Source: Streptomyces sp. NBC_01571 (lineage in GTDB: Bacteria; Actinomycetota; Actinomycetes; Streptomycetales; Streptomycetaceae). Taken from it: DNA of 64,000 nt. Every line of letters starts with the position of its first letter. Within the stretch, counting starts at the first letter, position 1. This document shows positions 33,493 through 42,254 of this stretch, in pieces. The stretch is from assembly GCF_026339875.1 (NCBI RefSeq), contig NZ_JAPEPZ010000001.1, positions 8,122,001 to 8,186,000 of the forward strand, read 5' to 3'. The notes below the pieces were generated by a model. That model ran no database searches and was not told where the DNA came from. It saw nothing but the letters and a program-made list of their open reading frames with translations. A program made the position numbers and the translations under genes.

Positions 33493-35496
33493 ATGGTCGT
33501 CGTGACGACGATCCGACGTGACGTACTGACGCTGCCGTCAGCGGAGTTGGGCCCCAGCAACCCCCTGCCGCCCCTGCGGCCGCTCGACGACGCGCACCGC
33601 ATCGACGACCGGGACCGCGAGGGACTCCCTCGTGACATGGCCCGGCAGATCGGCTACGAACCCCTGCGCGACGTCCTGCCGGAACGGGTCCGCGACGGCT
33701 ACGACAGACACCGCACGCCCCGCGCGACCGACACCATCGTGATCGAGAACGACCGGCTGCGGGTCACCGTACTGCCGTCCCGCGGGGGCCGTGTCGCCTC
33801 CCTCTTCCACAAGCCCTCGCAGCGCGAACTCCTGTACCGTAACCCGGTGTTCCAGCCCGCCTGCTTCGCACTCAACGGCGCCTGGTTCTCCGGCGGCATC
33901 GAGTGGAACATCGGCGCGACCGGTCACACCACCCTGTCCTGCGCGCCCGTCCACGCGGCCCGGGTCACCGCCCCCGACGGCGGTGAGATGCTCCGCCTGT
34001 GGGAGTGGGAACGGCTGCGCGACCTGCCCTTCCAGGTCGACCTGTGGCTGCCGGACGGCTCCGACTTCCTCCACGTCGGCGTCCGCGTCCGCAATCCGCA
34101 CGAGAAACCCGCCCCCGTGTACTGGTGGTCCAACATCGCCGTTCCCGAGCGGCGCAGGGTGCTGGTCCCGGCGGACGAGGCCTGGCACTTCGGCTACGAG
34201 CGGCGGCTGCGCCGGGTGCCGGTACCGGAGCACGAGGGCGTCGACCGCACCTACCCGCCGCGCGCCGACTTCCCCGCCGACTACTTCTACGAAGTGCCCG
34301 ACGGGCAGCGCCGCTGGATCGCCGCGCTCGACGACGCGGGTGAAGGGCTCGTCCAGACGTCCACCGACGTGCTGCGCGGACGCAAGCTGTTCGTCTGGGG
34401 TTCCGGCGCGGGCGGCCGGCGCTGGCAGGAATGGCTCACCGAGCCCGGCACCGGCGGCTACTGCGAGATCCAGGCCGGACTCGCCCGCACCCAGCTGGAG
34501 CATGTGCGGCTGGACGCGGAGGGCGAGGTGACATGGCTGGAGTCGTACGGGCCGCTGACGGCGGACGACGCGAGCGCGCGGACGGTCCACGGAGCCGACT
34601 GGGCCGCGGCGCGGGCGGACGTGGAGGGCCGCCTGGAGCGTGCCCTGCCACGGGCCGATGTCGAGGCGGCGTACGCGGCCTGGCTCCCGCACGCCGACAC
34701 CGAACCCGGCGAGGTGCTCCACGTCGGGTCCGGCTGGGGAGCCCTCGAAGTGCTGCGCGCCGGCTACAAGTTGGCGGGGACGCCGTTCGAGGAGTCCACG
34801 CTCGGAGAGGCGCAGGCGCCGTGGGTGGAGCTGCTCAGGACCGGTGCCTTTCCCGAGCCACGACGGGTCGGGCCGCCGGGCGAGACGCTGGTCGCCCCGC
34901 ACTGGCGGGACATGCTGGAGACGGCGCCCGCCAAGCCGCTCGCCGAGTACCACCTCGGCGTCGCCCAGTGGCATGCGGGGGACATGGCACAGGCGGTGCG
35001 CAGTTGGGAGCGGGCACTCGAACTCGCGCCGTCGCTATGGCCGTTGCTGCGCTGTCTGGCCGTCGCGGACCAGCAGGCGGGCAACCGGGAGCGGGCCGCC
35101 GACCGGTACGCCGAGGCCTTCGACGACCTGTGCCAGGAGCGCCGTGACGACGGTGCGGCGTGGACCGCGGCCACCGCCGCGCTCGGGCGGGAGGCCATGG
35201 CCGCGCTGCTCGCGGTGCGGCGGACGGCGGAGGCGCGGGCGGTCTGGGAGCGGCTGCGGCCCGTGACCCGCGAGCGGGGCCGATTCCGGCTGATCGAGGC
35301 CGAGTTGCTGCTCGCGGAGGGGGACCGGGAGGCCGCGCGGGCCGTGTTCGACACGGGGTTCGAGGTCGCCGATCTGCGGGAGGGGGCCGAGGCGGTCGGT
35401 GCGCTGTGGGCACGGCTGACCGACGAGGCGCTGCCCGGACGGTACGACTTCCGGATGCGGCCGCCGGCGACGGAGTGGCGCGTCGATCCGGACTGA
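33493..35496 (+). CDS. DUF5107/TPR protein, carbohydrate-mutarotase-like beta-sandwich
   Basis: A 667-residue cytosolic protein. Residues about 80-380 are a galactose-mutarotase-like beta-sandwich of the DUF5107 type (IENDRLRVTVLPSRGGRVASLFHK, YRNPVFQPACFALNGAWFSGGIEWNIG, VYWWSNIAVPE). The C-terminal third contains TPR-like helices (LAEYHLGVAQWHAGDMAQAVRSWERALELAP and following). This fusion is known in Firmicutes and Actinobacteria, usually near sugar-catabolic genes, and probably binds or isomerises an oligosaccharide. No sugar operon is adjacent here. The ribosome site is weak; ATG 33493 is the first start that keeps the N-terminal helix. Confidence 0.83.
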   Translation: MVVVTTIRRDVLTLPSAELGPSNPLPPLRPLDDAHRIDDRDREGLPRDMARQIGYEPLRDVLPERVRDGYDRHRTPRATDTIVIENDRLRVTVLPSRGGRVASLFHKPSQRELLYRNPVFQPACFALNGAWFSGGIEWNIGATGHTTLSCAPVHAARVTAPDGGEMLRLWEWERLRDLPFQVDLWLPDGSDFLHVGVRVRNPHEKPAPVYWWSNIAVPERRRVLVPADEAWHFGYERRLRRVPVPEHEGVDRTYPPRADFPADYFYEVPDGQRRWIAALDDAGEGLVQTSTDVLRGRKLFVWGSGAGGRRWQEWLTEPGTGGYCEIQAGLARTQLEHVRLDAEGEVTWLESYGPLTADDASARTVHGADWAAARADVEGRLERALPRADVEAAYAAWLPHADTEPGEVLHVGSGWGALEVLRAGYKLAGTPFEESTLGEAQAPWVELLRTGAFPEPRRVGPPGETLVAPHWRDMLETAPAKPLAEYHLGVAQWHAGDMAQAVRSWERALELAPSLWPLLRCLAVADQQAGNRERAADRYAEAFDDLCQERRDDGAAWTAATAALGREAMAALLAVRRTAEARAVWERLRPVTRERGRFRLIEAELLLAEGDREAARAVFDTGFEVADLREGAEAVGALWARLTDEALPGRYDFRMRPPATEWRVDPD

Positions 35497-35577
35497 ACGG
35501 GCCCCGCCCGCGTCGTGCCGGGAAGCCGGGCGGACCAGCCCGCCGCCCCGGCGCACGAGGGCAGGGACCCCGACCGG

Positions 35578-35931
35578 TTACCGGGCCGTCCCGCGGTCCA
35601 CGTACTCGTACACGGCCCCGTCCGGATGCATGGCGATCAGGTTGCGGCCCGCGGGTGTCCCCACGGGCCCCGCCAGAATGTGCGCACCCAGCTCGCCGAG
35701 CACCCGATGGGCCTCCTCGACGTCCTTGACGGCGATGGTCGCGGTGACCTTGCGCAGGACGTCCAGCTCGGCCTCCGGTCCGCTCATCAGCAGGAAGCAG
35801 CCCACCGCGGCGACCGACACGCCCCCGCGCTCGAACCGCAGGGCGCGGCCGCCCGCCAGCCTTTCGTAGAAGGGGACCGAAGCCTCCAGGTCGTCGACGC
35901 AGATACGCAGCGTGGTTCCCAGAATCTCCAT
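35578..35931 (-). CDS. VOC-family (glyoxalase/bleomycin-resistance fold) protein
   Basis: A 117-residue protein with two beta-alpha-beta-beta-beta modules: MEILGTTLRICVDDLEASVPFYERLAG at the start and TATIAVKDVEEAHRVLGELGAHILAGPVGTPAGRNLIAMHPDGAVYEYVD at the end. Metal ligands of true glyoxalases are not obvious. The ATG at 35931 is supported by a TAGGCT -10-like element 7 bp upstream, i.e. a leaderless promoter. Function unknown. Confidence 0.85.
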   Translation of the reverse strand: MEILGTTLRICVDDLEASVPFYERLAGGRALRFERGGVSVAAVGCFLLMSGPEAELDVLRKVTATIAVKDVEEAHRVLGELGAHILAGPVGTPAGRNLIAMHPDGAVYEYVDRGTAR

Positions 35932-36044
35932 GCGGACGAGCCTAGTTGGGGCAGTCCCGGAAGGAGATCGTTTCGGACGCATCGCCGGGCGGGCGGTTCG
36001 CCCGGCCTCGAGCGGGGCGGTTCACGCGTCCTCGAGTGCGTGGG

Positions 36045-36866
36045 TCACACGTCCTTCCGGCAGAGGATCTCCCCGTGCAGCACGGAGAACCAGCCGTCCT
36101 CCCGCCGCCCCCACTCGCGCCACGCCTCCGACACGGCCCGCAGTTGCCCGGTGGTCGCGTGCCCGCCCTCGGTGGCCCGGTCCGCGTACGCCGAGGCCAG
36201 GGTGCGATCGGCCCACAGCCCGCTCCACCACTCCCGTTCCGCCTCGGTGGCGAAGGTCCAGGTGCTCGACGTCGCGGTGATGTCCGTGAGCCCGGCGGCC
36301 AGTGCCCACGACCTGAGACGGCGGCCCGCGGCCGGTTCGCCCCCGTTGGCGCGCGCGACGCGCAGATACAGGTCCTGCCAGTCGGTCATCCCCGGTACCT
36401 CGGGATACCAGGCCATGGCCGAGTAGTCCGCGTCGCGGACGGCGATGAAGCCACCCGGTCTGGTCACCCGGCGCATCTCGCGCAGCGCCCGCACCGGGTC
36501 GCCCACGTGTTGCAGCACCTGGTGGGCGTGGACGACGCAGAAGGTGTCGTCCGGGAAGTCCAGGGCGTGCACGTCCGCGACCCCGAACTCCACGTTGCGC
36601 AGACCGCGGTCGGTCGCCGTGGCGCGGGCCCGGTCCAGGATCCCGGGTGCGTGGTCGACGCCGGTGACCTGTCCGTCCGGAACCAGTTCCGCCAGGTCGG
36701 CGGTGATGGTGCCCGGGCCGCAGCCGATGTCCAGGATCTTCATGTGGGGCTTGAGCGAGTCGAGCAGGTAGGCCGCGGAGTTGGCGGCGGTGCGCCAGGT
36801 GTGCGAGCGCAGTACGGACTCGTGGTGGCCGTGCGTGTAGACGGCGGTCTCCTGCGGCTTCGGCAT
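36045..36866 (-). CDS. SAM-dependent methyltransferase (UbiE/Coq5-like)
   Basis: A 273-residue class I methyltransferase. Motif I is MKILDIGCGPGTITADLAELVPDG (about residues 42-65), the acidic motif II VTGVDHAPGILDRA, motif III VEFGVADVHALDFPDDTFCVVHAHQVLQHVGDP and LREMRRVTRPGGFIAVRDADY. This arrangement is that of UbiE-type methyltransferases; the substrate is open. ATG 36866 follows AAGGGGAACGGTC. The preceding 12 codons in the longer frame are unlikely to be translated. Transcribed alone. Confidence 0.88.
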   Translation of the reverse strand: MPKPQETAVYTHGHHESVLRSHTWRTAANSAAYLLDSLKPHMKILDIGCGPGTITADLAELVPDGQVTGVDHAPGILDRARATATDRGLRNVEFGVADVHALDFPDDTFCVVHAHQVLQHVGDPVRALREMRRVTRPGGFIAVRDADYSAMAWYPEVPGMTDWQDLYLRVARANGGEPAAGRRLRSWALAAGLTDITATSSTWTFATEAEREWWSGLWADRTLASAYADRATEGGHATTGQLRAVSEAWREWGRREDGWFSVLHGEILCRKDV

Positions 36867-36962
36867 GACCGTTCCCCTTCGTCTCTTCTCGTCGGTCATG
36901 GATCACCGTACGCCCGCGTGTCGGATGGTGAGACCTGCGTCTTGCCATATGGACAAGCCCTT

Positions 36963-37556
36963 TCAGGGGCGGCCGACCTTCGGGAGCAGGCCCCGTACGG
37001 CGTACGCGGCGGCCGCGCCCAGCGCCGCTCCCGCGAGGACGTCGCTCGGGAAGTGGGCGCCGGTGTAGACACGGGACAGGGCCACCGCGGTGGCCAGCGG
37101 CGCCACGGCGGCGCCCCAGCTGCGCGACTCCAGTGCCACACCCGTCGCGAAGGCGGCGGCCGACGCGGAGTGGCCCGACGGGAACGAGGTGGTGATCGGC
37201 TGGCGCTTGAGCCGGCGAGCCTGGGGGACCGGGGCGAGGGACGGACGGGGGCGGCGCACCGTGCGTTTGCCGACGGTGTTGATCGTCGCGGAGGCGAGGC
37301 TCAGTGAGGCCAGCCCCCTCGCCGCGGCACGGCGTGCGTGAGGGGTGCGGGTGGCGGCGAGGGCCGCCGCCGTGGCGAACCACAGCAGGCCGTGGTTCGC
37401 GCTGTGGCTCAGTTTCGGCAGGAGGCGGTCACCGCCGGGCCAGTGGCGGGACGCGACGGCTTCGAAGAGGCGGGAGTCGGCCGTCAGGAAGCGGCTCCGG
37501 AGAGGGTGAGGGCCCGGGGGAGCGGTGGTGAGGTCGATGTCAGGCGTGGTGGTCAT
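36963..37556 (-). CDS. PAP2-family membrane phosphatase
   Basis: A 197-residue integral membrane phosphatase of the type 2 phosphatidic acid phosphatase family. The three catalytic motifs are complete: KRTVRRPRPS (KxxxxxxRP), TTSFPSGHSAS (PSGH) and SRVYTGAHFPSDVLAG (SRxxxxxHxxxD). Several hydrophobic helices lie between them. The substrate may be phosphatidic acid, undecaprenyl pyrophosphate or another lipid phosphate. Start ATG 37554-37556; divergent from the ABC-F gene 220 bp away. Confidence 0.93.
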   Translation of the reverse strand: MTTTPDIDLTTAPPGPHPLRSRFLTADSRLFEAVASRHWPGGDRLLPKLSHSANHGLLWFATAAALAATRTPHARRAAARGLASLSLASATINTVGKRTVRRPRPSLAPVPQARRLKRQPITTSFPSGHSASAAAFATGVALESRSWGAAVAPLATAVALSRVYTGAHFPSDVLAGAALGAAAAYAVRGLLPKVGRP

Positions 37557-37779
37557 GGGGTGCGACTACCCGCGCCGGCGCGTTTTCCGCCCCCGTGACC
37601 CGGACCGCCCCCGCCCCGGTCGGGCCACGGGGACCGGGAATCACCGGGTACCCCCGTGCGGGGCCGGGGATGCGGATCCGCCCTTCGGCGGGTGTACGGG
37701 TGCACTGGACCTGTCCGGATGCCCACCCGTCGGATATGGGTTTGCCGGGCGGCCCCGCCTCCACGGAGAATGCCTCACC

Positions 37780-39399
37780 ATGGGACACCTCGAAGCCGCA
37801 CATCTTGAGTACTACCTTCCCGACGGGAGGGCGCTGCTCGGCGACGTGTCGTTTCGGGTGGGGGAAGGGGCCGTCGTCGCCCTGGTCGGGCCCAACGGAG
37901 CGGGCAAGACCACACTGCTGCGGCTGATCTCGGGGGAGCTGAAGCCGCACGGGGGGACCGTCACCGTCGGTGGCGGCCTCGGTGTGATGCGCCAGTTCGT
38001 CGGCTCGGTACGGGACGAGACGACCGTACGGGACCTGCTCGTGTCCGTGGCACCGCCCCGCATCCGGGAGGCCGCGAAGGCCGTCGACGCCGCCGAGCAC
38101 GACCTCATGGCCGTCGACGACGAGGCCTCCCAGCTCCGCTACGCGCAGGCCCTGTCCGACTGGGCCGAGGTGCGTGGATACGAGTCCGAGACGCTCTGGG
38201 ACATGTGCACCACGGCCGCGCTGGGCGTCCCGTACGAGAAGGCGCAGTGGCGTCTGGTGCGGACGCTGTCCGGCGGTGAGCAGAAGCGGCTGGTGCTCAA
38301 AGCCCTGCTGCGCGGCACCGACGAGGTCCTGCTCCTCGACGAGCCGGACAACTATCTCGACGTACCGGGAAAGCGCTGGCTGGAGGAGCGGCTCGAGGAG
38401 ACCCGCAAGACCGTCCTGTTCGTCTCCCACGACCGGGAGCTGCTGGCGCGCGCCGCCGAGAAGATCGTCAGCGTCGAGCCCAGCCCGACCGGCGCCGACG
38501 CCTGGGTGCACGGCGGCGGCTTCGCGACGTACCACGAGGCCCGCCAGGAGCGCTTCGCCCGCTTCGAGGAACTGCGCAGGCGCTGGGACGAGAAGCACGC
38601 CCAACTGAAGAAGCTGGTGCTGAACCTGCGTCAGGCGGCCTCCATCAGCCACGAGTTGGCCTCCCGCTACCAGGCCGCGCAGACCCGGCTGAGGAAGTTC
38701 GAGGAGGCCGGCCCGCCGCCGGAACCGCCGCGCGAACAGGACATCCGGATGCGGCTGCACGGCGGACGGACCGGTGTACGGGCGATCACCTGCCAGGGGC
38801 TTGAGCTCACCGGCCTGATGAACCCCTTCGACCTGGAGGTCTTCTACGGCGAGCGCGTCGCCGTGCTCGGTTCCAACGGCTCCGGGAAGTCGCACTTCCT
38901 GCGCCTGCTCGCCGGGGACACCGTCGCGCACACCGGCGCCTGGAAACTCGGCGCGCGGGTCGTCCCGGGTCACTTCGCGCAGACGCACGCCCACCCCGAG
39001 CTGGAGGGCCGCACGCTCCTCGACATCCTGTGGAGCGAGCACTCCCAGGACCGCGGCGCCGCGATGTCCCGGCTGCGCCGCTACGAGCTGACCGCCCAGG
39101 CCGAGCAGCGGTTCGAGAAGCTCTCCGGCGGCCAGCAGGCCCGCTTCCAGATCCTTCTGCTGGAGCTGGAGGGCTCGACCGCCCTGCTGCTGGACGAGCC
39201 GACCGACAACCTCGACCTGGAGTCGGCGGAGGCACTCCAGGAGGGCCTGGAGGCGTACGAGGGGACGGTCCTCGCGGTCACCCACGACCGCTGGTTCGCC
39301 CGTTCCTTCGACCGCTACCTGGTCTTCGGTTCCGACGGCCGGATCCGGGAGACGGCGGAGCCGGTCTGGGACGAGCGGCGCGTGGAGCGCGCCCGCTGA
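37780..39399 (+). CDS. ABC-F ATPase (ribosome-associated type)
   Basis: A 539-residue soluble protein with two ABC ATPase domains and no membrane domain. Domain 1: Walker A GPNGAGKTT, signature LSGGEQKRL, Walker B LLLDEPDNYLD, followed by a charged linker helix region (about residues 255-310, RFEELRRRWDEKHAQLKKL) where ABC-F proteins reach the ribosome. Domain 2: Walker A GSNGSGKS, signature LSGGQQARF, Walker B LLLDEPTDNLD. It could be a translation factor of the EttA/Uup type or an antibiotic-resistance (ARE) type; sequence alone does not decide. The 220-bp region before it is long enough for a leader, but I see no clear attenuator. Confidence 0.92.
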   Translation: MGHLEAAHLEYYLPDGRALLGDVSFRVGEGAVVALVGPNGAGKTTLLRLISGELKPHGGTVTVGGGLGVMRQFVGSVRDETTVRDLLVSVAPPRIREAAKAVDAAEHDLMAVDDEASQLRYAQALSDWAEVRGYESETLWDMCTTAALGVPYEKAQWRLVRTLSGGEQKRLVLKALLRGTDEVLLLDEPDNYLDVPGKRWLEERLEETRKTVLFVSHDRELLARAAEKIVSVEPSPTGADAWVHGGGFATYHEARQERFARFEELRRRWDEKHAQLKKLVLNLRQAASISHELASRYQAAQTRLRKFEEAGPPPEPPREQDIRMRLHGGRTGVRAITCQGLELTGLMNPFDLEVFYGERVAVLGSNGSGKSHFLRLLAGDTVAHTGAWKLGARVVPGHFAQTHAHPELEGRTLLDILWSEHSQDRGAAMSRLRRYELTAQAEQRFEKLSGGQQARFQILLLELEGSTALLLDEPTDNLDLESAEALQEGLEAYEGTVLAVTHDRWFARSFDRYLVFGSDGRIRETAEPVWDERRVERAR

Positions 39400-39558
39400 G
39401 GGCTGTCCCGTCGTCCCCGGTGGGCGCACGCCGACAGCCGAGCGCCTCGCCGTGTTGTCGGGTCGCCCCGACACACCCGGTACGAGGACGGCCCTCCGCC
39501 CTGCGACGCACCGCATCCGACGCCGCGCGCCGATCCACCGGGGAGGACGGGACAGCCC
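39400..39558. repeat. 159-bp element bounded by 24-bp inverted repeats
   Basis: 39400-39423 (GGGCTGTCCCGTCGTC...) is the reverse complement of 39535-39558 with one mismatch in 24. Inside lies a perfect hairpin TGTCGGG-tcgc-CCCGACA at 39456-39473. The left arm starts right after the ABC-F stop codon. It may be a bulky terminator, a structured RNA or a small non-autonomous mobile element. No gene is evident between 39400 and 39734. Confidence 0.6.
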
Positions 39559-39734
39559 CTGGACAGGGCCCGGGGCGCCCGTGGAATGCCCGGTTCCCCG
39601 GATGTTCGTAGAGTGGAGGGAGGACGGCGAGATCCATGGTTCCCTCCCGGACGTCGCCCGGGTGCCGCTCGCGGGAGTGTGTGCCCGGCGGGCACCCGGA
39701 CCACGCCGCAGGACACGACGAGCGGGGTACCACC

Positions 39735-39971
39735 ATGACCGGAGTCGACCCGGACCGGCTGGACGACCAGCAGCTGATGAGAGAGCTGGAGACGATCCAC
39801 CGGACACGCCACGACACGCTGCTCCACGGCTCGAACGACGCGCTGCGGACCCACAACGTGCGCATGGCCCAGCTGGAGGGCGAGTACCTGCGCCGCCACC
39901 CGCGCCGTCCGGTCGCCCCGGGCCGGACACGCGACGGGGCCCGGGACCGGGTCTTCGGAGAAGCCGTCTGA
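39735..39971 (+). CDS. Small conserved protein, DUF6158-like
   Basis: A 78-residue basic, helical protein: DPDRLDDQQLMRELETIHRTRHDTLLHGSNDAL, then MAQLEGEYLRRHPRR and a Arg/Gly-rich tail. It resembles a small Streptomyces family I know as DUF6158, of unknown role. No signal or membrane segment. ATG 39735 begins the recognisable family sequence; the longer in-frame extension is atypical and rejected. Confidence 0.7.
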   Translation: MTGVDPDRLDDQQLMRELETIHRTRHDTLLHGSNDALRTHNVRMAQLEGEYLRRHPRRPVAPGRTRDGARDRVFGEAV

Positions 39972-40403
39972 AGGCTCCGTGACGTCGCAATGGCCGACCT
40001 GCCGGGCGACGCCGGGTTCCCGGCTGAGCGGGGCGGCGGTGCGGCCGGAGCCGAAGCACCCTGTGCGTCCGCCCCTCACACCGGTTGCGGCCCCGTCGTG
40101 CCGCGCCGGGGACCGCCGCCTCCGACCACACCCCCACGGCCGCGCCCGGCCTCTCCCGACCTGGCGGCCCCTGCCGTCGACCGGCACGCCGTCGCTCCGC
40201 GTCCCCGGCGGGGGCCCGGTCGCTCCCCTCGCACTCGCGACCGGACCCCCGCCGCTCCGGCGCCGTCGCTGACACCGGCGCCGAGTCCGGCCACCCCGTT
40301 CGCGGTTAGGCACGACTGACGTCGGCGAGCGCCGAGCCGGGGATCCCGGACACCGCGAGGTCCCCGAGACCGACCACCCCGGGCTGACCGCACTTGCCGC
40401 ACG

Positions 40404-40447
40404 GATCGGCCATGGCCATGGGCCTGATCGGCCATGGCCATGGGCCT
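40404..40447. repeat. Two exact 22-bp direct repeats of nested palindromes
   Basis: The 22-mer beginning GATCGGCCATGGCC is found at 40404-40425 and, immediately adjoining, 40426-40447. Each contains the palindrome GGCCATGGCC, so the pair can form a hairpin, and TTT follows it. It may terminate plus-strand transcription. The surrounding 39972-40714 has no gene I can support; 40540-40660 in plus frame resembles a decayed zinc-ribbon protein but lacks its last Cys pair. Confidence 0.6.
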
Positions 40448-40714
40448 TTTCCGGGTTCGCGGCCGCCGGGGCGCGGGTGCATCAGCAGTACCCCCGAGAC
40501 CGCGGTCCATGCCCGACGGGCGAGTGCCAACCCGCTTGGCGCGTCAGGGGTTTGCCCCGACTGCGCGGGGGCAGGCGGAATTTCAGTGCTTCGGACAGGA
40601 GGCACGTCCGTGGGAGCCGTCAGGTTCTCGCCACGGGTGTGCCTGTCCGGCGCACCCCGCGCTCCCACGGTGACCGTCCAACCCAAGGCACTTTCAAGGG
40701 AGTTGCGACGCACT

Positions 40715-41509
40715 ATGGGAAACCAAGTGAGCGCGAAACGCCACCCGCACGATGACGCCCCCGACACCACGGAGGCGTTCCGAAGGCTCGCCGCGCTCCC
40801 CGCGGGGGGAGCGCGTGACGCACTCCGTGAGGAGATCGTCGAGGCCTGGCTGCCCATGGCCGACCGGCTCGCGGGCCGGTTCCGCAACCGTGGCGAGAAC
40901 CTGGAGGATCTGCGGCAGGTGGCGGCGCTCGGCCTGGTCAAGGCCGTCGACCGGTACGACCCCGAACTCGGGAACGCCTTCGAGAGCTACGCCGTGCCGA
41001 CCGTGACCGGTGAGATCAAGCGCCACTTCCGCGACCACATGTGGACCGTCCATGTGCCGCGCCGGGTTCAGGACCTGCGCAACCGTGTGCGGTTCGCCCA
41101 GCAGGAACTGTCGGGGACCGTCTCGGGCCACGGGCCCACTGTCGCCGAGATCGCCGCGCACGCCCGGATGAGCGAGGAGGACGTCCGGGCCGGTCTGGAG
41201 GCACTGGAGAGCTTCAGCGCGCTCTCCCTCGACGCCGAGCTCCGGGGCAGTGACGACGGGTACTCGCTCAGCGACGCCCTCGGCTCGGCCGACCCCGCCC
41301 TCGACGTCGTGATCGACCGCGAGGCCGTCAAGCCCCGGCTGCGGGCTCTGCCCGAGCGTGAACGCACCATCCTCTACATGCGGTTCTTCGGCGATATGAC
41401 GCAGAGCAGCATCGCGGAGCAGCTCGGCATCTCGCAGATGCACGTCTCCCGGCTGATCAGCCGTTGCTGTGCGCGGCTGCGGAACCAGGTCCTGCGCGAC
41501 GCGGCGTAG
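40715..41509 (+). CDS. RNA polymerase sigma factor, SigB/SigF/SigG family
   Basis: A 264-residue group 3 sigma factor. Region 2: EAWLPMADRLAGRFRNRGENLEDLRQVAALGLVKAVDRYDPELGNAFESYAVPTVTGEIKRHFRDHMWTVHVPRRV split over about residues 40-115. Region 3: GPTVAEIAAHARMSEEDVRAGLEA. Region 4: LPERERTILYMRFFGDMTQSSIAEQLGISQMHVSRLISRCC. This is the stress/sporulation type controlled by RsbW-like anti-sigma factors and SpoIIE-type phosphatases; no anti-sigma gene is adjacent. ATG 40715 has AAGGGAG 13 bp upstream; GTG 40727 is an alternative. Confidence 0.93.
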   Translation: MGNQVSAKRHPHDDAPDTTEAFRRLAALPAGGARDALREEIVEAWLPMADRLAGRFRNRGENLEDLRQVAALGLVKAVDRYDPELGNAFESYAVPTVTGEIKRHFRDHMWTVHVPRRVQDLRNRVRFAQQELSGTVSGHGPTVAEIAAHARMSEEDVRAGLEALESFSALSLDAELRGSDDGYSLSDALGSADPALDVVIDREAVKPRLRALPERERTILYMRFFGDMTQSSIAEQLGISQMHVSRLISRCCARLRNQVLRDAA

Positions 41510-41617
41510 CCGGTCCGCCGGGCGCGGCCCGTCCGGACGAGGCGGTGGGGCGGCGCGGGTGGGGGTGACCGGGCACGCGGGTTCCCACGTGCCCGGCAGA
41601 CGGGTCGTCATGGTCCG

Positions 41618-41895
41618 TCACGCGCGGCCCATGGCCAGGGCGACACGGCGGGACATCATGTCCATCGCCTGGGCCTCCGCCATCGAGAAGACCGGGGGGC
41701 GTCGCCCCGGAACAGTGTCGGCACCCCGCGCGCGGGGCCGGCACCACGGATCAGGGGGACGCAGAGCAGCGAGGTCACGTTCGCGCGTACGAGGACGGGG
41801 GCGCCCGAGACGTCACGGCCGAAGGCGTCTGGGTCGGTGGCACGTACCTGGAGCGCCGTCACTCCGCCGCGTGCGGCCTCGACGACGAGAGGTCA
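41618..41895 (-). pseudogene. Broken GAF-domain protein gene
   Basis: The minus strand encodes GAF-like sequence PLVVEAARGGVTALQVRATDPD ... VLVRANVTSLLCVPLIRG ... PTLFRGDAP. At a C6 run near 41697-41702 the frame must shift by one base to continue as PVFSMAEAQAMDMMSRRVALAMGRA before a stop at 41618. An in-frame TGA precedes the fragment, and there is no start. Joined, the two frames give a typical GAF-domain C-terminus. It is the remnant of a sensor or SpoIIE-type protein unless the frameshift is a sequencing error. Confidence 0.6.
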
Positions 41896-42254
41896 CGCGG
41901 GGGGATCCTGCCCGGCCATGGCACTCGCTCCGTCGTCGGCGGGGGCGAGGACCGTCGTAAGCGACAGCCGCCCGGGACCCGTGTCGGCCGGCTGCGCCGC
42001 ATCTCGCAGGGGAGTCGGCGCAAACTGGCCGACGTGGCCTCGGCCGTCGTGGACAGGCGTGGCCGCTGTCCGGAACGGGATATGTACTTCCTCTCGAACT
42101 GGCGGGCGCTTCGCCGCTGTCACCCGCTCGGGTGCCCCCGTCCCGCGAATGGTGCCCGGCCGCGCGCGCCCCGGGGCCGGGCGGGCTGTGATGGGCTCGG
42201 GGAGCACGACGGCCGTGCCCCTTCAGACGGAGCCCTTCCGAAGGAGCCCACCCG
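41896..42254. other. No gene seen
   Basis: A GC-rich stretch between the GAF remnant and the repetitive secreted protein. A minus-strand reading of about 100 residues (41893-42207) exists but has no family features; it may be upstream debris of the broken gene. Confidence 0.4.

Noticed and set aside
40540..40660. Small zinc-ribbon protein (VCPDCAGAGG ... RVCLS)
   Set aside because: The second Cys pair is missing and there is no start or ribosome site. It is at best a remnant, so not called as a gene.
41893..42207. 104-residue minus-strand frame upstream of the GAF remnant
   Set aside because: No recognisable family and a composition like antisense GC-rich DNA.
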